DNA of 64,000 nt from Adiantum capillus-veneris (Eukaryota; Streptophyta; Polypodiopsida; Polypodiales; Pteridaceae): contig CM043950.1 of the NCBI GenBank assembly GCA_014529385.2, positions 154,434,445 through 154,498,444 of the forward strand, in the 5' to 3' direction. The notes under the pieces are model-generated. The model saw nothing but the letters and a program-made list of their open reading frames with translations, had not been told where the DNA came from and searched no databases. Position numbers and translations under genes: made by a program. This document shows positions 12,060-22,454 of the stretch, piece by piece; the stretch's first letter is position 1; each line of letters begins with the position of its first letter.

Positions 12060-13004
12060 TGTTGGACGGATACGCCGCGACGGACGTCAGCACAGCGAGA
12101 ACTCACCTAACATGTAATGTCAGCTAAGGACGAAGCTCGACCCGCAGGCGCGTGGAAGCAAGCATAAGGTGTCAACCTACACTCCACCGACTCCTAACCA
12201 ATTCCTACAGAGGCCTCTACCAATTGTCTAAGTCACAGCCTTCAAGAGTGCAAGAGAGGAAACTTCCTACAACGCTTTTTAGAGCCGAACACCCATCAAA
12301 AAATCTCGAAACACCATAGAACTTGAAGGAGACCCTACTAATACCAATAGGTCACTCTCCTTAAGGTCTATGAACCAAGATCCTGACCCAAAACACACGG
12401 TGCAGAAACACGTAGGATGTCTGGCCGAAATCTGCAGTTCTTCGTTTTCAAAATCTAAAGTTCCTAATGTGTAGTTATACTCAATGTGAACGTGTGGATA
12501 TGCTGCAATGCAAAATCGGACAACATATGCTCACCCAAACAACCGATGAAGCTCGTAGAAGGAGCTCACAAAGCCGGACTGTACGTGCGCAATGTTGGTA
12601 TCGACGCGTAACTCTAGTCGGGGGCAACACGCTGCACTTCTCCGCACTCGATTCCGACCACCGGAGCACACGTAGCGTCAAGATGAAGCTCACACTCTCT
12701 CTCTCTCTCTCTCTCTTGTACACAGTACGCTCACTCACCAACTTCAAACTTGTTTTAAAATGACAAAAGGTTTTTCATTAAGGTCAAAAAGTGGTATATA
12801 TACCTTACAACTTCTCAAACCCTAAAGTTCCAAAATCAACCATCTACTCAATCTAACTATCAAAACTGGGATACAATCTGGAAACTTCTGTAAGTCCCAA
12901 TATTTACAAGGTGAAAAATCGGGTTTTCCTCAATGAATGAATAATTACAAAAATAATAGTCCTCCGAGTAGTTAGATGCCGTGGGGTGTGTCCAGCTTCT
13001 AACA
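12060..13004 (-). repeat. E1 5' LTR (945 bp)
   Basis: Begins TGTTGGACGG next to the primer site and ends CTTCTAACA, giving TG...CA ends with imperfect inverted termini TGTTGGA/TCTAACA. Its ends and layout resemble the E2 LTR (both contain a GACCCGCAGGCGC segment and a CT run). A TATA-like TATATATA lies at 12795-12802 in transcript orientation, upstream of a 24-bp CT microsatellite at about 12693-12716 (GA in the transcript). A single palindrome half-site (GTAGGATGTC) is at about 12411-12420. No second copy of this LTR occurs in the window. Confidence 0.85.
12795..12802 (-). promoter_or_regulatory. TATA box of E1 LTR
   Basis: TATATATA in minus-strand orientation, about 200 bp inside the 5' end of the LTR, at the same relative place as the TATATAAG of the E2 LTRs. 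Confidence 0.5.
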
Positions 13005-13208
13005 CTCCATCAGGTAGCATTGCTCTTTAGCAGACCATCTCTCATTTGGACCCCTTTAACCATGGTACCGTGTTGAGACATCTCTATATTCTAACCCTTG
13101 TTCTCATTTATTCTCTCACATTAAAGTCCAATTTAATATGAGAAAATCATTTGGGTTGGTTAGATATTAGATTTTATGACATTACCTCTCTCTTGAAATC
13201 ATAGTCGT

Positions 13209-13270
13209 CCTCAACTATGAGGTAGAAGAGATAAAGTCTCCTCAACTATGAGGTAGAAGAGATAAAGTCT
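13209..13270. repeat. 31-bp perfect tandem duplication
   Basis: Two identical adjacent 31-bp units, starting CCTCAACTATGAGGTAGAAG, at 13209-13239 and 13240-13270. Each unit itself contains the small inverted repeat CTCAACTATGAG. Confidence 0.9.
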
Positions 13271-13697
13271 CAGTCATTAGTCTACGTTTCTTAGTGGGTA
13301 GAAGATCCCTTTTCACCCTACGACATCATTCCAAAATGGATGACTAGTTCATTTGGTGCTTGGGAGACGTAGCTACCGCAAGCATGTCTGCTCTTTAGTC
13401 CATACTGTACTCCCAAAGTAGAATGACAAATTCTACTTGATGTTTGAGTGACGTCGTCATCACAAACATGATTCTAAGCATGCATACTATTTGAATTTGT
13501 GCCCAAAAGAGGATTAGTCGTATAAGACAAAAACATTGTTCATTTTAGAAATAATTTTAATTTGCTTAATCTAGTGTAGCATTGTAAGCATTGTCTTTTT
13601 GGCCTTGGTTGACGGCCATGACAGGATGGAGATGCAGCAAGGACCAAGTGGTTCCAAGTCAACAATGGGAGTTTCTGGTTGGTCTTTACGACAAAGC

Positions 13698-13912
13698 AAT
13701 CAGATCAGTGAGCACCAAATGATAGGAGTTTGAAGGTAAGAGGAATTTTTTTTTATTCTTTGAAATTTTGTGAGTGGTTTGTGAGTTCCACAAGCCACTA
13801 AGGGTAAACAATCAGATCAGTGAACACCAAATGGTAGGAGTTTGAAGGTGAGGGGAAACAATTTTGATTCTTGTGAAATTTTATGAGTGGTTTGTGAGTT
13901 CCACAAGCCACT
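13698..13912. repeat. About 112-bp imperfect tandem duplication
   Basis: Two adjacent units start AATCAGATCAGTGA at 13698 and 13810. Both contain AGGAGTTTGAAGGT and GTTCCACAAGCCACT. Several substitutions and short indels separate them, so the duplication is older than the 31-bp one nearby. Confidence 0.8.
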
Positions 13913-14048
13913 GGGGTAGAAAACCATGGAGATGATACGTGGCCGAACAGGCCCGGCCACGTGGGCCCAGAGCCCGCATGAAAAGCTTGGGCCGTGTGAT
14001 GCATGCACAATATAAAGGGTGAACCATGACCCCATTGTGAAGTAGAAG

Positions 14049-14050
<2 letters not shown>

Positions 14051-14091
<41 letters not shown>
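14051..14091. repeat. (GA)n microsatellite
   Basis: About 40 bp of uninterrupted GA dinucleotides. Confidence 0.95.
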
Positions 14092-14095
<4 letters not shown>

Positions 14096-14801
14096 ACTCT
14101 CCTCTACTGTGGGCTATGGTGTTTACACCTTGGTGCTACATGCACTCTCACGTGGGCGTTACGGTGGTGACATGGCTAGATTTTGGTGGCGCACGACGGT
14201 GGTGATTAATGTTGGCCACTAGCGGCACATTGGGGTAGTGCAATGTTTATGAGGTAGCTCATAAGTGCCTAGTCCTGTGCTTGATAGGGGATTATTTTTT
14301 TGAGGTAAAGGCAAGGGAGGCCTTCCCTCCCACTAGCGATCTCACAAGTGCTCAGGGAGGGATCATGTGCAAGCAAGGGGAGAGGGCACATGTGAGAGGA
14401 ATTGAAGATGAGAAAAGAGGAGAGAGAGAGAAAGAGAGGATAGCTCAAAGGCAAGTGAAAGTGGCCGGTCTAGGGTGGTCCAAACCAAGCCGGAAAAGGT
14501 GAGCAAGTGGGTGGCCAAAGGCTGAAAAAAAGAGGTAGAGTATACGAAGAATAAATAGAAAAAAAAAATTGAAAGGGCAAGGGGGCATAAGCGACATCCT
14601 GAATGCACCCCACCACCCCCCTCTCAAGTTAAGAAAAACGAGAGCATATGGAGCTAGAGCATGCAAACAGATCCAAATCTTCCAAAAATGAAGTGCTAAA
14701 TGGTCCAATGAGGAGCCAGTTTCCCAAAATGAAAAGGACACCCCTATATAAGTTCACTTTTCGTACATTTTCAAGGATTTTTGTCAGGGCCTTGAGTCAT
14801 T

Positions 14802-14806
14802 GCGAC
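14802..14806. repeat. E2 target-site duplication, left copy
   Basis: GCGAC directly before the left LTR, matched by GCGAC at 33839-33843 directly after the right LTR. Five base pairs is the usual length for Ty3/gypsy integrase. Confidence 0.92.
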
Positions 14807-15740
14807 TGTTAAGGCGGTTACGCCGCTAGCGGAAGCTAAATAGCGAGAACTCAACCAACAACAGAATTTGTCAGATGAGGACGGAGCTTGACCCGCAGGC
14901 GCATGGAAACAACTAGGTGGGTGTCAAATCACCTACTCGACCTTCTAATGACAATCACTACTAAGGAAATCAAATCTAAGTTCTAAAATACGCAAGTGAC
15001 TGAAATCCGTACTACGAACGAATGCTATACGAAACAAGATCTAGAATCATTGAATCGATCTCAAACTCAAGGGGAAGTCTATACACTAGGTAAGAACAAC
15101 ACCCTAAAGACTTGAACTGCAAAATCAACCTATAATCACTCCGTGCGGTAAATGCGTATGAAGACAGGCCGAAAAATACAGGTGACCGAAACTTGACCCC
15201 GATGGTACTAATGCGTAGCTCTACTCATTGTGGTTCTATAGATATGCTGCACGCTCCATTCCAACACACGAGTTGGAAAAAAACTCACACCGAAGCTCGT
15301 AGGAACTTACCACACATACAAGCCGATACCGCGCACTCTTGGTATCAGTGCGTAGCTCTCGCCGTTGCTAACACAATGGCGGTGTCGCTTCTCCAATGGC
15401 GGCTCCGTAGCTCACGTAGCAAGTAGATAAAACTCTCTCTCTCTCTCTCTCAGACACAGTCACGGTGCTCAAAAACTCACTTTGATTAATAAAATTGAAT
15501 CCTCTAGGTTACAAAAACTTTGGCTTATATACCTCAGCCTTGGAGGTAAGAACATCTCTAACTAATTACATCAGCAAGTGAAATTACTTCGGAATTACAA
15601 GCTGGAAACTCAATTGAGTCCTGTTACTTAATGAATGGCTCAATTCAAAATCAATGTCGGAAAGACATTTATTACAATCAATGGTTACAAAATGATGAGT
15701 GTGAGCAAAAATGTGGGTGTGATCCTCTGCTGGCTCAACA
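14807..15740 (-). repeat. E2 3' LTR (934 bp)
   Basis: Plus-strand view begins TGTTAAGGCGG and ends GGCTCAACA. Inverted termini are TGTTRA/TYAACA-like. Near-identical to 32907-33838. A CT microsatellite lies near 15434-15451. TATATAAG (minus strand) is at 15524-15531. Confidence 0.95.
15524..15531 (-). promoter_or_regulatory. TATA box of E2 3' LTR
   Basis: TATATAAG in transcript orientation; the same sequence is in the 5' LTR at 33622-33629. Confidence 0.55.
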
Positions 15741-15754
15741 CTCCCCCCCTCCGC
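15741..15754 (-). promoter_or_regulatory. E2 polypurine tract
   Basis: Minus-strand GCGGAGGGGGGGAG directly upstream of the 3' LTR start, the expected primer for plus-strand DNA synthesis. The env-position ORF stops two bases before it. Confidence 0.9.
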
Positions 15755-15756
15755 AT

Positions 15757-18700
15757 TCATGTCGTCCCTGACATGACTTTTATGCTTGGCGAATAAAGTC
15801 CTGTCGTCTTGAGCATCTGCAAATGTGATTTGTATCGTCGGTTGCCGATGGTCAAGGTTGGGCCGAATATTTTGCTTTCGTGGGTGAAAAAGCCGGTGTA
15901 GAAAGCTTCTTCAAATGTTTGCATGTGGAATCTAGGCAAAAACATAATCCTCTGGTATAGGAGGTGCAACACTTTTGGAGAAGGCTGCAATGTAAGATCC
16001 TATATCATATCAGTCACTGTGTCGGCAGTCGATAGTAGACTTGAGGTCGTGGATTTATCTGGCGCGAACACTTCAATGCAAGCTAAGAGAGTCCTGCAAA
16101 TTTTCTTGAGCATCTGACACGAAAGGTCAGGAGAGCCAGTAAAGATCTTGATGGTGCCCGTTAGGGTTTTCACCATGTAGGCTTTACCTATTCTCTCTCT
16201 TGCCTTTGGTCCTGGCATCCTGGGGTAATTAAGCCAATTTGGCTTCTTTTCTGCAATCCTACCATGCTCTTTCCAGCTTCTGACTCTTGGCACCGGGAAG
16301 AAGGTTGCATCCTCCCGAATCTCCTTTGGTGCCTCTACCAAGTAGATGAGGTAGGCTGGGTATTTGTTCAGCCAACCTTTCCTCCATCTAGGCTGCGAAT
16401 CTACAATCTTCTTTGATTGTTCCTCTTTTGTGATGTCGCCTTCGTAAAGAGCGACATACTGCTCCTCCTCTATTCTCTTTTTCGTTTTTATCACTTCAAA
16501 CTTCATCAAAGGGAAAGGCAGGCTGGGTTGCATCCACTCTCCATGGAGCACTTTTGTGTCTAGTCCCTAAAGTCTAATGGAGATTAGGAGTCTCCTCTCC
16601 CATTCCATTTCCGCCTTGGCACTCTCCTCTGTTGACTTTTCTATTTGGTCATGGAGCCTTTGTTCTTCTTCTTCAGAGATTCCTGAGGTTGAGGCCACCT
16701 CTTGAACTGGGGCTGGATCTTCAATTGTGGTTGCCTCTCCAGTTTCTGGTAGCTCTATGGTTGCTCCACCTGATTCTTCTTGTGGTGTCTCTGTCTCTCT
16801 TCTTTGTTGCTCTTGTAGATCTTGGAGCTGTTTGCGGAGGGTCTCATTCTCTGTTCTTAGTGTTTGATTTTCTAAAGTGAGCCTCTCCTCTGCTGCCAAT
16901 GATCCCTCCGCAATGTGCAACCTTTGCACTTGCTCTAATCTTAGCTCTCTTTGTAATCTTCGGACCTGGTCTTCCAGAGCTGGTACAAGAGCTCCCTCTT
17001 GTTCGGTTCCTACTCTGCTAGCTCTAGGGGTAGTCCTGAGTCTAGTGATTGTTCTTTCTTGGAGCTCGACTCTTTCCCTTAGCTCAATGAGCTCATCTTT
17101 AGCCACCTCCAAGTCGTCTTCCATCCGCTCCCTTGCTTCCTGTGCACTTGTTACTTCTCTTGAAGCCTCGGCTAGCTGGAGTATCAAGCCGTCTCTCTCG
17201 TTTTCTGCATCATAGAGTGATGCTTTATGACTTTCAGATTTAGTCATAGCATTCTCTAATTTCCTCTGCAACTCGGCTTCCCTTTGTTTGGCTGTCTCAA
17301 TCTCCACTTCCTTTGCCTTGGATCTTTCTTTGATCTTGCTGAGCAGTTCATGCACCATGTGCATGTCTTTTTCATCTTCATCTGTCAACTCTAAAGCCAC
17401 CACCTCCACTGGCTTCGGCTCTTCTAGTACTTTCTGCTCGTCCAGTTTCTCTTCACTCTCTTTTGTACTCTTTGTTTTTTCCTCTGTCCCTCTCTGATCA
17501 TCTTGTTTTTGTAGGGTGATCCCATAGACTGCCTCAAGGGCCTCTTCTTCAATGTACCCTATCGCTACCAGATCCTCATAATCGTTTTTCTTTTGCTGAA
17601 TTGGATCTATCTCCTTTTCCTTGGTCCCGGCCTCTGGCTTTTCCATACCAGCCGTGTCCATCTCTACTGTGGTCTCTTCCACAAGGATTTCCGTCTTCTT
17701 CGCGCTTGGTACATCAGTAAAGGAGGGCTGATTGTCCTCAGTCATCTTGGCTTTCCCTTTGTTTGCTTGCCCGTCTTTCTCTTGAGGTTCAGTAGACTCA
17801 TCTACTTTCTTCTTCCCCTTGTCGTCCTTTTTCAGCTCAGCTTTTAAAAGCTGTACTTCCTCTTCAGTGTATGGCTCGACAGGTTGCTGCTCCAGTATAG
17901 CCTCTGACTCCTCATAAGCTCTAATATATTGATCATATTGATCAACATGTGGCCTGGCTGAGCTAGTTCCGACTTTAGTGGGGTTTGGAATCCACTTTTC
18001 TTCAAAGTCCCCCTTTAGAGCTCTTTCCGCTCTAAACTGCCCCACTAATCTTTCCATCCTTGCCGCTTTCAGACTTTTGGTTTGCTTGGGAGAAACCTTC
18101 TTTTCTGCTTTCTTCATAAGTGGCTCATCCACATCCTCTATAGGTTCTGAAACTATTTCTAGTTTCCTATGTGCTCTTGTGGATGCCCTCTTGGATACTT
18201 CAGGCTGTTCTTCCTCCTCATCGGCTTCTCTAAGCCACTCATTCTGGGAGGGAACCTTTGGCCACTGATCTCAAGCTCCAATAGCTTCATAAGCTATTCT
18301 TGTCAGAACTTCAGCTCCTCCTATATACTTTGGCTTCTCGTTGTGCATGGCAATTTCTTGCTCGTGGATGTGTTGAGCGTAATTCACCTCTTTTGGCATA
18401 TTGCTCTTCAATGCCCATGTGATGGTAGTTGCAATGGCATGGGGTGGTGTCGTATACTTTTGCGGTCTTTTACTGCAAATATGGAGAAACTGGTTGTACA
18501 GTCGGCAAAGGGTTGCCGCTCTTTGGTCTGCCATATCTCCATAGGTTGCATTCTGTTTCTTGGACCCATAAACCTCTATAGCCTCCCTTCTTTCCTTGAC
18601 AGAGCTCCCTTTGTTGTGCAGCTTCAATGCATCTGCAATGAGCTGTGGAGTGATCTGTACCTCTACTTTCTCTCCATCTATTGCTGTCAATGTGGCTTTC

Positions 18701-19110
18701 CCATCCTTCTGAATGGAGGTTGCCAACTCATACACTCTTCTTGTATCTACACCTGATGGTCTCGAGGTGAAGAATCTGTGCAAGTCTGCCCTTTCCAGGT
18801 ACCTGTTGATATTCTCTGACCTACTATAATCCACCAATTCTTGTGGGATCATCGGTATATCCACCGCTTGCCCTTGAGGATCTCTGAAAGTCCCCTGGTA
18901 GATCTTTATTCCCTCTTGTTCTAGTACTGCTTCCTCCACCCAAGTTTTGGTTGGCTTGAGGGTTTCTGCTGGAATGTCAAAGGGTTCTGCTTCTGCAAGA
19001 GCATCTTTGATTGTCGGTCTTTTTCTCTTTGTTGCTGATGACTTGACGGAATCCATGGATCCTGTAACTCCAATTTCAGAAGTTAGCGTCTTTTTAGTAC
19101 TGAAAGCCAA
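15757..19110 (-). pseudogene. E2 env-position ORF, 1,117 codons with three stops
   Basis: Four frames (18271-19110, 16567-18132, 16003-16551, 15757-15990) are all in one phase, with no frameshift, separated only by in-frame stops at about 18271 (TGA), 16567 (TAG) and 16000 (TAG). Each stop is one C-to-T step from Arg or Gln. Residues 1-280 form a globular-looking domain (RVYELATSI, VEVQITPQLIADALKL, ICSKRPQKY) that loosely recalls the plant-transposon protein domain found in extra ORFs of Ogre/Athila-type elements; this is inference. An acidic, Lys/Glu-rich region follows, then a heptad-rich coiled coil at about 585-770. The last 260 residues contain QPRWRKGWLNKYPAYLIYLVE and are unrecognised. 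I see no signal peptide or clear transmembrane segment, so an envelope role is unsupported. The product is unknown. Confidence 0.75.
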
Positions 19111-19223
19111 AATGAAGCTTTTAACTATTCAAATGACTTGAAAATTGAAACATGAGCTATTCAGGGCCTAAGGATGCAGGGTAGGTAAAAAAATTTGCAA
19201 ACTGGGCTCAAAATCATGCTGGA

Positions 19224-20230
19224 GACATCATACGCGTATGATGTCTTTTGTGTCAAAATGACTTCATATTGGTTGTGCTTGTAGCTAATAGTGTATACAT
19301 GAGTATCATATGCTTGGATTTGAGTTTGGATACCATTTGGTCAAGTTTTGGCCAGTTTAGTCCAGTTCAGGCTCTTGGCAAAATTTTGAAAGGGAATTGG
19401 ATTTTATGATCCAAATTGGATAAAACTTGGTGGTTCACCTTCAAATGGCATGTAGATCACTTCTGTTTGGTGGTTGAAGCCATGAGGTGCCAAAATCACA
19501 TAGTGAGACATCATACGCGTATGATGTTTTTTAGTGTATTTTTGGACCAAATTTCTCTATAAGCTTGGATTTGGCTTTAGATAGGCTTATTCAATGGATT
19601 TATGAAGTTTGGATAGATTTTGGGCTAAAAATGGCTCTGGAGACATTATACGCGTATGATGTCTTTTTCATCAATTTTTCATGGGATTGGTTCTGTGGAC
19701 TCCCCATGTACTAGTGAAGGACTGTCCCTACTCAAATCTTGGTTTGGACTTGAGTATGTTGGATTTGGGTCAAAAATAGGCTTTAGGTGAAGGATTTTCC
19801 TCAATTGGGCTAATGGGCTGATCCTCTTGACCAAATGGTTCCAAATTTCATATGTAGCATGCATTAGATATATATAATGGATGTATGATGTCAAATGAGC
19901 AGTTTTGGCTCTGTAAGTGCAAATAGACATCATACGTGTATGATGTCTTTTGTGTCAAAATGGTGCTTTTTGGTTCCAGATAGCTTGTAGATGTGTTAAT
20001 CAACAATCCTACAAAGTTTCAATGAGTTTGGAGTTATTTTGACAAAATTAGGACCAAAAATCAATTTTATGGCCTACTTTGCGTCTTTTTGGTTTTCCTT
20101 GGGTTTTCTACTCCAATTCTCATGATACTTGGTTCATAGGATGTGATTAACATGTGGAATGAGGCTATGCACTCAAATGTTGAAATGGATGTGAAAATCA
20201 TGCTGTGAGACATCATACGCGTATGATGTC
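19224..20230. repeat. E2 palindrome array before the env-position ORF
   Basis: Five 22-bp palindromes with half-site GACATCATACG plus its reverse complement, at 19224-19245, 19507-19528, 19642-19663, 19926-19947 and 20209-20230. The first and last are perfect; the others carry a single change. Start-to-start spacings are 283, 135, 284 and 283 bp. The flank on the plus-strand right is T-rich (TCTTTTTCATCA or TCTTTTGTGTCAAAATG). Confidence 0.92.
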
Positions 20231-20568
20231 TTTTCTTGAAATGTTGGTCTTTTTGTGCAAAGAATGCTTTGTGCTAGTGCCCTAAGCCCTGCTAACTAGT
20301 TTTCAACTTAAAAAGTCATCAGTTTAGCTAAAAAGCCCCCTTATAGGCATTTCAGTCTCCGAAGTCGTCTTTTTGCCTTGGAGTTGAATTTCTTCAACTT
20401 TTCTTCTCGAGAGTTGCATTTCCAGCTCATTGGATATGTTGTGAGGCCACCTATTTGGTTGAACTTGACTTTGGCTCCCCGTTCTCCATCTTTCTCCATT
20501 TGGTTGCCCGAAAGCGTCTTTTTCACCATCGGTAAGTGAATCAGCTTTCTTTTGGGTTTTGCTTGCAA

Positions 20569-20591
20569 ACATAAGTCATCCATGTATATTT
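20569..20591 (-). repeat. 23-bp patch identical to the RT YMDD region
   Basis: The 23 bp here are identical to 25622-25644 of the same element, and on the minus strand both encode IYMDDLC. Flanking bases do not match. It is embedded in otherwise non-coding sequence. Confidence 0.7.
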
Positions 20592-21875
20592 GAAGCTGCT
20601 TGTGAAGTTTCATGTCATTTGGTCGTCAATTTTAGCCGTTATGCCAAAATGACACTTTGTGTGTCCTCAGCCGAATCGGTTGTTCCGACCTACTTTTGGT
20701 GATCCAAACCCAGAGATACTCCGTGGTTGCATTGCCCTCGATGTTGTTAAGCTTCCTGAGAAGTTTTGTGTCATTTCGACAACTTTTTCCTGTTTGCCTC
20801 TTGCAGGCTCTGTTGACCTAGGGTTTTTCAAGTTGTTCTTTCTCGAGCTTTGAGTGTTAGAAACCCATCTTCTATGCTAGGGTAACCCACCTCTAAGTTC
20901 TTGCAAGGTTTGGTTAGGCGGTTGTGCCCCTACCTAGCGTTCTTCCCCATTCCCCGTCTGCTCTTGTTTCTTGGTTTTGCTCAGTTTTCGCGACAAAAGT
21001 TAACGATAAGCATCAAAAGCTTATGGAAACGAGTCTACCTCTCATGTATGGTGTCCTCTGAGCTCTCGTAGCAGTCGTAGAAGGCGGTAGAAGGTCGGAT
21101 GCTCCTGTGTGCTCTTTGCTCTCTCCAAGAAGGTAATAGTGGAAATGAGCTTGAAAGTGAAGTGAAAAATACTTAACTTCGGACTTCCCGGATCACTTGT
21201 TACCAAATTCGACATGTGCTCCTATCTCATCGTGAAATGCACTTTAGGATTTGAAATTTCTCAATTTGGACTCCGTTTGACCTGTTTCTGAGAAATCTGT
21301 CCACTTTGCCAAAATTCTGTCATTTCGGGCTTTCCGCAACTTTTTCAGAATTGTACCCAATTTTTACCATGGGTTGCCCTTGTCATTAGGACCATCACCG
21401 TCTATTCTTTTCTTTTTTCCGATCTCATTTCACCTGCTTTTTTATTTTTCTTTTACTTTTATTAAGAAAATCATAAAAAATAAAGGAAAATAAAAAATTG
21501 AAGCCAAAAAATTCCAAACATACACGATAAATAGCTGGTAACTCTGTGTATATGAATATACACTTATTTGTGATTTCTGGACTTGGATTACCACTTTTTT
21601 CCACTTTTTAGCTCCAAAAACACTCTTATTTAGTGATATTTACACGTCTAGAGACCCAAATTCATCATTTGATCTCTTCTTGTTGCAAAACAAGGTATAT
21701 AAGGGAATAAATATTATCAATATCCGCAATCAAACATAAAAATTGCAAAATCATGTAAGACACTGCCCTTGTAATATAATTTTTGTTTTTCTTTGTTTTT
21801 GGCGCTTGTAGCTGCTTTGTAACTCCTGTATGCCTGTATACCTCCCCCCCTCCTAGTCTGAGTCCTCCCGGACGA

Positions 21876-22454
21876 CTATGAAGTGTCTGTGGGCGAAGCA
21901 TTGTAGTTGTTTTGGTCATAAGTTCCAAATGCAATTGTAGAGCGACGATACAACATCCTTTCCAATAAAGCTGCTCTTTGTTTGATTGAAAGATTGTTGG
22001 TCGGGTTTCGGGTTGGTTTTGGCACTTCGGTAGTAGAATCAGTAGATGGATTCTTCTTTACCTTGTTGTTCTTTTTCACAATCCAAATCTGCTTCCACTT
22101 TGCTTGTGCTTGCCACAAACTCTTTGCGACCCAAACCTGCTTTGTTTTTTGTGTTGATTTCCTCGCCTTGAAATACCTAGGAGTTTCCGTTGATTTTACT
22201 GAAGGGAGTTCCTGTTTACAAATCTTTGGGATCCAAATTTGCTTGCTATGGCTTTGTGCCGTCATGAATTTCTTTGGAATCCAGATCTGTTTCACTGTCC
22301 TTGATTGTCTGGAATCACTCTGTTGTCTGGTATTGAAGACTCTGTTTTCCACCTTTGTTTTCTTTGGCACCACCTTTTTTGGTCTCCATATCAACTTTGA
22401 CTCCGTTTTTTCCCAAGGTTGAGCTGTTATATTATTGCTTGTCTTCGTTATCCA
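21876..22454 (-). CDS. E2 W-x-P-K repeat domain
   Basis: A 172-codon open frame at 21876-22394, extended upstream in the same phase to 22454, where one TAG separates it from the second protease. It is basic and contains repeated short motifs: QWITK after a TAG, LIWRPKK, QIWIPKK, QIWIPKI, QVWVAKS and QIWIVKK, roughly 15-35 residues apart. Element E3a has the same kind of repeats at the same place (HWIPKK, QIWVPKC, LVWVPKK). Ty1/copia polyproteins also carry a K-x-WVPK motif of unclear function. Nothing catalytic is visible; a nucleic-acid-binding or scaffold role is a guess. It forms the C-terminal end of the long gag-pol frame. Confidence 0.6.
   Translation of the reverse strand, partial: WITKTSNNITAQPWEKTESKLIWRPKKVVPKKTKVENRVFNTRQQSDSRQSRTVKQIWIPKKFMTAQSHSKQIWIPKICKQELPSVKSTETPRYFKARKSTQKTKQVWVAKSLWQAQAKWKQIWIVKKNNKVKKNPSTDSTTEVPKPTRNPTNNLSIKQRAALLERMLYRRSTIAFGTYDQNNYNASPTDTS

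Larger units (their letters stand above)
3250..13004 (-). mobile_element. E1: truncated Ty3/gypsy element (Athila/Tat-like)
   Basis: In minus-strand order: 5' LTR, tRNA-Asp-type primer site, leader with palindromes, gag, protease, reverse transcriptase, RNase H and the first integrase zinc module. Similarity to its close relative E2 then stops near 3250. The rest of integrase, the 3' region and the 3' LTR are absent. Proteins are clearly homologous to E2 along the whole length. Several frameshifts and stops break the reading frame, so it is a defective copy. The 5' LTR is followed at 13005-13009 by CTCCA; with the left end missing, no target duplication can be confirmed. Confidence 0.9.
13005..14801. 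other. Non-coding region between E1 and E2
   Basis: No supported ORF. It contains two tandem duplications, a GA microsatellite and, near its right end, a TATA-like CTATATAAG at about 14743-14751 on the plus strand. It was continuous with 33844 onwards before E2 inserted. Confidence 0.6.
19111..21875 (-). other. E2 non-coding region before the 3' ORF
   Basis: About 2.8 kb with no supported ORF, between the end of the pol frame and the env-position ORF. The part next to that ORF (19224-20230) carries five palindromes in a spacing pattern like the gag leader. The rest is AT-rich sequence with no recognised motif except a 23-bp patch identical to RT sequence at 20569-20591. Confidence 0.7.

Noticed and set aside
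12481-12763. ORFs inside the E1 LTR
   Set aside because: They read through the CT microsatellite and LTR control sequence; no protein similarity.
15757-19110. 3' ORF of E2 as an envelope gene
   Set aside because: Position fits, but I see no signal peptide, transmembrane segment or cleavage motif; composition is acidic and coiled-coil.
19224-20230. Regularly spaced palindromes considered as a CRISPR array
   Set aside because: Spacing is 135-284 bp, the sequence is an LTR retrotransposon of a plant, and no cas-like genes exist.
22001-22422. Plus-strand ORF of 146 codons opposite the W-x-P-K domain
   Set aside because: Shadow of the minus-strand frame; hydrophobic Phe/Cys-rich composition results from reading Lys-rich codons in reverse.
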